Shown: piece after piece, positions 61,781-64,000 of the stretch
Position numbering within the stretch: the first letter of the stretch is position 1
Layout of the letters: each line of letters begins with the position of its first letter
Assembly: GCF_018343715.1 (NCBI RefSeq)
Contig: NZ_JAGYPL010000001.1
Span: 744,001 to 808,000 of the forward strand
DNA from: Bacillus sp. FJAT-49711
Lineage (GTDB): Bacteria; Bacillota; Bacilli; Bacillales; Bacillaceae_C
Length of the DNA stretch: 64,000 bases
Direction: 5' to 3'
Made by a program: the position numbers and the translations under genes
Notes under the pieces: model-generated
What the model was told of the DNA's origin: nothing
Database searches by the model: none
What the model saw: the letters and a program-made list of their open reading frames with translations, nothing else

Positions 61781-62428
61781 ATGCATCATATTCAAGGTAT
61801 TTTTAGATGGTTGTACGAGTTAGGGAATGGATTGGCAAAGGCTATGTACCTACATTTATTATGGATTCTATTTACTCTGCTGGGACTTGGAGTTTTAGGT
61901 GTGATTCCGGCAACAACTGCCCTTTTTTCAATCGCACATCAAACAATGGATAAAAAAAGAGAAGCTCCTATCTTCCAATCTTTTTTTAATATGTATAAGA
62001 AATCTTTTATAAAATCCAATGTATTAGGTTTGCTATTAGCTGCGGTTGGAGTGTTTTTGCGATTTGATTTAACCATATCTAAAAATATAATTCAATCTTA
62101 TCCACTTCACCTTTTTCTATTAATTATTATATTTTTGTATGGGCTTATTGCACTATACTTTTTCCCTGTTTTTGTTCGCTATGAATTAAAAGGGTGGCAA
62201 TATTTTAAACAAGCATTCCTAATTTCACTAGCCCGGCCATTTGAAACAATTGCCATTCTTATTTGTTTACTCCTTCTCTATATATTGTTAAGTTACATCC
62301 CTATCCTTTTCTTTTATTGTGGATCTTCATTAATTGTTTTTCCAATCATGTGGTTCGCTTATCGAGCATTTCTTGCTGTAGAAGATAGTAAGCAACTAAA
62401 ATTAAAGGAAAAACCGCAGCATAATTAA
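61781..62428 (+). CDS. YesL-like (DUF624) membrane protein
   Basis: A 215-residue membrane protein with about five hydrophobic segments, beginning GIFRWLYELGNGLAKAMYLHLLWILFTLLGLGVLGVIPAT in the DUF624 manner. DUF624 proteins are found in Bacillus sugar-use operons beside LplB/YtcP-type permeases and AraC-type regulators, as in the yes operon; their role is unknown. GAGAGGAAAA precedes the ATG. It is followed by a terminator and then by the permease genes. Confidence 0.8.
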   Translation: MHHIQGIFRWLYELGNGLAKAMYLHLLWILFTLLGLGVLGVIPATTALFSIAHQTMDKKREAPIFQSFFNMYKKSFIKSNVLGLLLAAVGVFLRFDLTISKNIIQSYPLHLFLLIIIFLYGLIALYFFPVFVRYELKGWQYFKQAFLISLARPFETIAILICLLLLYILLSYIPILFFYCGSSLIVFPIMWFAYRAFLAVEDSKQLKLKEKPQHN

Positions 62429-62436
62429 ATATATCG

Positions 62437-62484
62437 AAAAAGAAGAAATTGTCTAAATAGCAACAGGCATTTCTTCTTTTTTAT
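62437..62484 (+). terminator. Rho-independent terminator
   Basis: AAAAAGAAGAAAT (62437-62449) pairs with ATTTCTTCTTTTT (from 62469), then more T. Confidence 0.75.
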
Positions 62485-62499
62485 TTGCCAAATTTTTGT

Positions 62500-62527
62500 T
62501 TGCACAGTGTGAATTACCTAATATTAT
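62500..62527 (+). promoter_or_regulatory. Possible promoter of the permease operon
   Basis: TTGCAC (62500-62505), 16 bases, TATTAT (62522-62527), about 190 bases before the permease start. This leaves a long leader in which I see no clear structure. Confidence 0.4.
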
Positions 62528-62720
62528 CAAGGTTTTATGTAATGAATAAAAAACACATTGCATCAAAAATGACACATCGTTATATTTCATCATGAACAAT
62601 ATACAAAAGGATATTTACATGTAAGGGTTGTCATCAAGAACTGGTGAAAAAAACAACATATTGATAGCGGTTAATGAAAGGGATAAGCTGAAAGCAGTTT
62701 CAAACGAAGGAGGGACATCG

Positions 62721-63689
62721 ATGAAAGCGAATACTGAAACCGCTCTACTAAAAAGCAAGGGTGCAGTTCTACCTAATCAAAGGAAAAAGTCGAAAGTTAA
62801 AAAGATATTACAAAACTGGGAACTATACATATTTATACTTCCTGCATTTTTATACTTTTTTATTTTTCACTATATTCCTATGTATGGAATTCAAATAGCG
62901 TTTAGAGACTATATACCCACTTTAGGTTTTACTGGCAGTGAGTGGGTCGGTTTTAAACATTTCCTACGTTTTTTTGATTCATATTATTTTTGGGATCTAT
63001 TAAAAAATACATTAGGGATAAGCGTTTATGAATTAATAGTTGGGTTTCCGCTGCCTATTATTTTAGCTTTATTATTAAATGAGGCGAAAGATGGGTTGTA
63101 TAAAAGAACTGTACAAACAGTTACATATGCACCGCACTTCATTTCTGTAGTCGTTTTATCAGGAATGATCATTGCTTTCCTATCTCCAACAACCGGTATT
63201 ATTAACCATGCTCTTCAGTTTTTAGGATTTGAACCTATATCTTTTATGACTGATCCGAAATGGTTTAAAACTGTCTATGTACTATCTGGCGTATGGCAAA
63301 GTACAGGTTGGGGAACGATTATTTATCTTGCCGCACTTTCTGGTGTCGATGCAGAGCAACATGAAGCAGCAATTATGGATGGTGCGACCCGTTTACAAAG
63401 GCTCCGTCATATCAATATTCCTACTATCGTTCCGACGATGATCATCCTATTGATTATGAGTCTTGGAAATATTATGGCGTTAGGGTTTGAGAAAATATTA
63501 CTATTACAAAACCCTTTGAACCTTGAATCGTCCAATGTTATCGCAACGTTTGTGTACCAAGCAGGTTTATTAGATGCGCAGTATAGCTTTGCTGCAGCCG
63601 TAGGGCTATTTAATTCCGTCATAAATGCAATTTTACTAGTCGTAGTGAATCAAATAGCTAGAAAAACTAGTGAAACGAGTCTATGGTAA
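62721..63689 (+). CDS. ABC transporter permease, LplB type
   Basis: A 322-residue permease with a basic cytoplasmic N terminus and six helices. The LplB-type opening is ELYIFILPAFLYFFIFHYIPMYGIQIAFRDY, and the coupling loop is EQHEAAIMDGATRLQRLRHINIPTIVPT. ATG 62721 follows AAGGAGGG; an upstream in-frame start at 62628 lacks a binding site. This family of importers uses large lipoproteins to take up oligosaccharides, often of plant or host glycans, and relies on MsmX-type ATPases. Confidence 0.9.
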   Translation: MKANTETALLKSKGAVLPNQRKKSKVKKILQNWELYIFILPAFLYFFIFHYIPMYGIQIAFRDYIPTLGFTGSEWVGFKHFLRFFDSYYFWDLLKNTLGISVYELIVGFPLPIILALLLNEAKDGLYKRTVQTVTYAPHFISVVVLSGMIIAFLSPTTGIINHALQFLGFEPISFMTDPKWFKTVYVLSGVWQSTGWGTIIYLAALSGVDAEQHEAAIMDGATRLQRLRHINIPTIVPTMIILLIMSLGNIMALGFEKILLLQNPLNLESSNVIATFVYQAGLLDAQYSFAAAVGLFNSVINAILLVVVNQIARKTSETSLW

Positions 63690-63703
63690 GGAGATGAAAA
63701 ATC

Positions 63704-64000
63704 ATGGGTTCACATATACCTCAAACAAGAACAGACAAACTTTTTAACGTGTTTGTATATATATGTATTACTTTTGCGCTATTGATTGTTCTGTACCCAT
63801 TAATTTATATTATTAGTGCTTCAATAAGTAATCCATCATACGTAAACAGCGGTAAAATGTGGCTTTTCCCTAAAGATATTACTTTAGAAGGCTATAAACT
63901 AATTTTCGATAATAAAGAAATTTGGCAAGGGTATTTAATGACTTTCTTTTATACAGGATTGGGAACTTTAATTAATCTAATTGTCACAATCCCAGCGGCA
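63704..64000 (+). CDS. ABC transporter permease, YtcP/LplC type (cut by window end)
   Basis: The first 99 codons of the partner permease, from ATG 63704 behind AAGGAG. The first helix (VFVYICITFALLIVLYPLIYIISASIS) and the SNPSYVNSGKMWLFPKDITLEGY block are typical of LplC/YtcP. The stop, and presumably the substrate-binding lipoprotein gene, lie beyond the window. Confidence 0.85.
   Translation, partial: MGSHIPQTRTDKLFNVFVYICITFALLIVLYPLIYIISASISNPSYVNSGKMWLFPKDITLEGYKLIFDNKEIWQGYLMTFFYTGLGTLINLIVTIPAA

Noticed and set aside
1-64000. CRISPR arrays, tRNA or rRNA genes, prophage, toxin-antitoxin pairs
   Set aside because: No regularly spaced repeats, RNA gene hallmarks, phage structural genes or recognisable toxin-antitoxin pair were seen while reading both strands; no tRNA search program could be run.

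Overview
The window is low-GC Firmicute DNA and most probably comes from a spore-forming Bacillaceae species. Gene families, strong AGGAGG-type ribosome binding sites with frequent TTG and GTG starts, U-tailed hairpin terminators, and sporulation genes (cwlJ and a DUF421-DUF1657 '2Duf' locus) all point that way. No rRNA, tRNA, CRISPR array or prophage was seen.

Layout. 1-7 kb: end of trhO, pepF, an AI-2E family permease, a three-gene spore-type cluster (DUF1657, DUF1657, DUF421-DUF1657), the ABC-F protein YkpA and a YdjO-like zinc ribbon. 7.1-9.9 kb: a capA-family gene split by a 1,538-bp IS200/IS605-type element. The element's tnpA is deleted, its tnpB carries a one-base frameshift, and its right end still carries an omega-RNA-like structure. 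Removing it restores the capA frame exactly, but capA also has a nonsense codon. 10-21 kb: a FAD/Rieske oxidoreductase, an SDR, msrA, a Q/N/T-rich small protein, a heterodimeric ABC exporter, a transglutaminase lipoprotein and a glyoxalase-fold protein, with three GC-richer dispersed intergenic repeats among them. 21-27 kb: metA (acetyl-CoA type by its Glu111), then a tight run of APH kinase, GNAT, exoA, SDR and a GalT-like HIT protein, then cwlJ. 27.5-30.1 kb (minus): a cytochrome bd oxidase operon with two tiny membrane proteins, one CydS-like. 30.3-34.5 kb: DUF4358 lipoprotein, MBOAT acyltransferase, DHHW protein and APH kinase, probably an envelope-glycan O-acylation unit. 34.5-42.4 kb: small accessory genes, then a MocR regulator, an MFS transporter and an amine oxidase. 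42.5-46.4 kb: an ABC exporter behind a structured leader with a 17-codon peptide, then a metallophosphoesterase joined to a propeller-like domain.

46.5-64 kb is a carbohydrate region. A FadR-type GntR regulator, whose promoter is overlapped by a perfect palindrome, leads an operon with a Cys/Met-type PLP enzyme and a sugar-type ABC importer that has no ATPase gene. A minus-strand Cache/AraC regulator, preceded by three abutting hairpins of which the last looks like a terminator, faces a plus-strand run of GH29 alpha-fucosidase, GH38 alpha-mannosidase, GH3 beta-glycosidase, a YesL-like protein and LplB/YtcP-type permeases that leave the window. None of the three hydrolases has a signal peptide. 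The picture is import of short fucose- and mannose-containing glycans and their breakdown in the cytoplasm.

The observations most worth a second look are the hairpin leader at 54419-54515, the leader peptide and structure at 42665-42785, the precisely reconstructable IS605 insertion in capA, the stand-alone 2Duf locus, and the GntR/PLP/ABC operon. All calls rest on reading the sequence and on recalled family knowledge; no database search was run.
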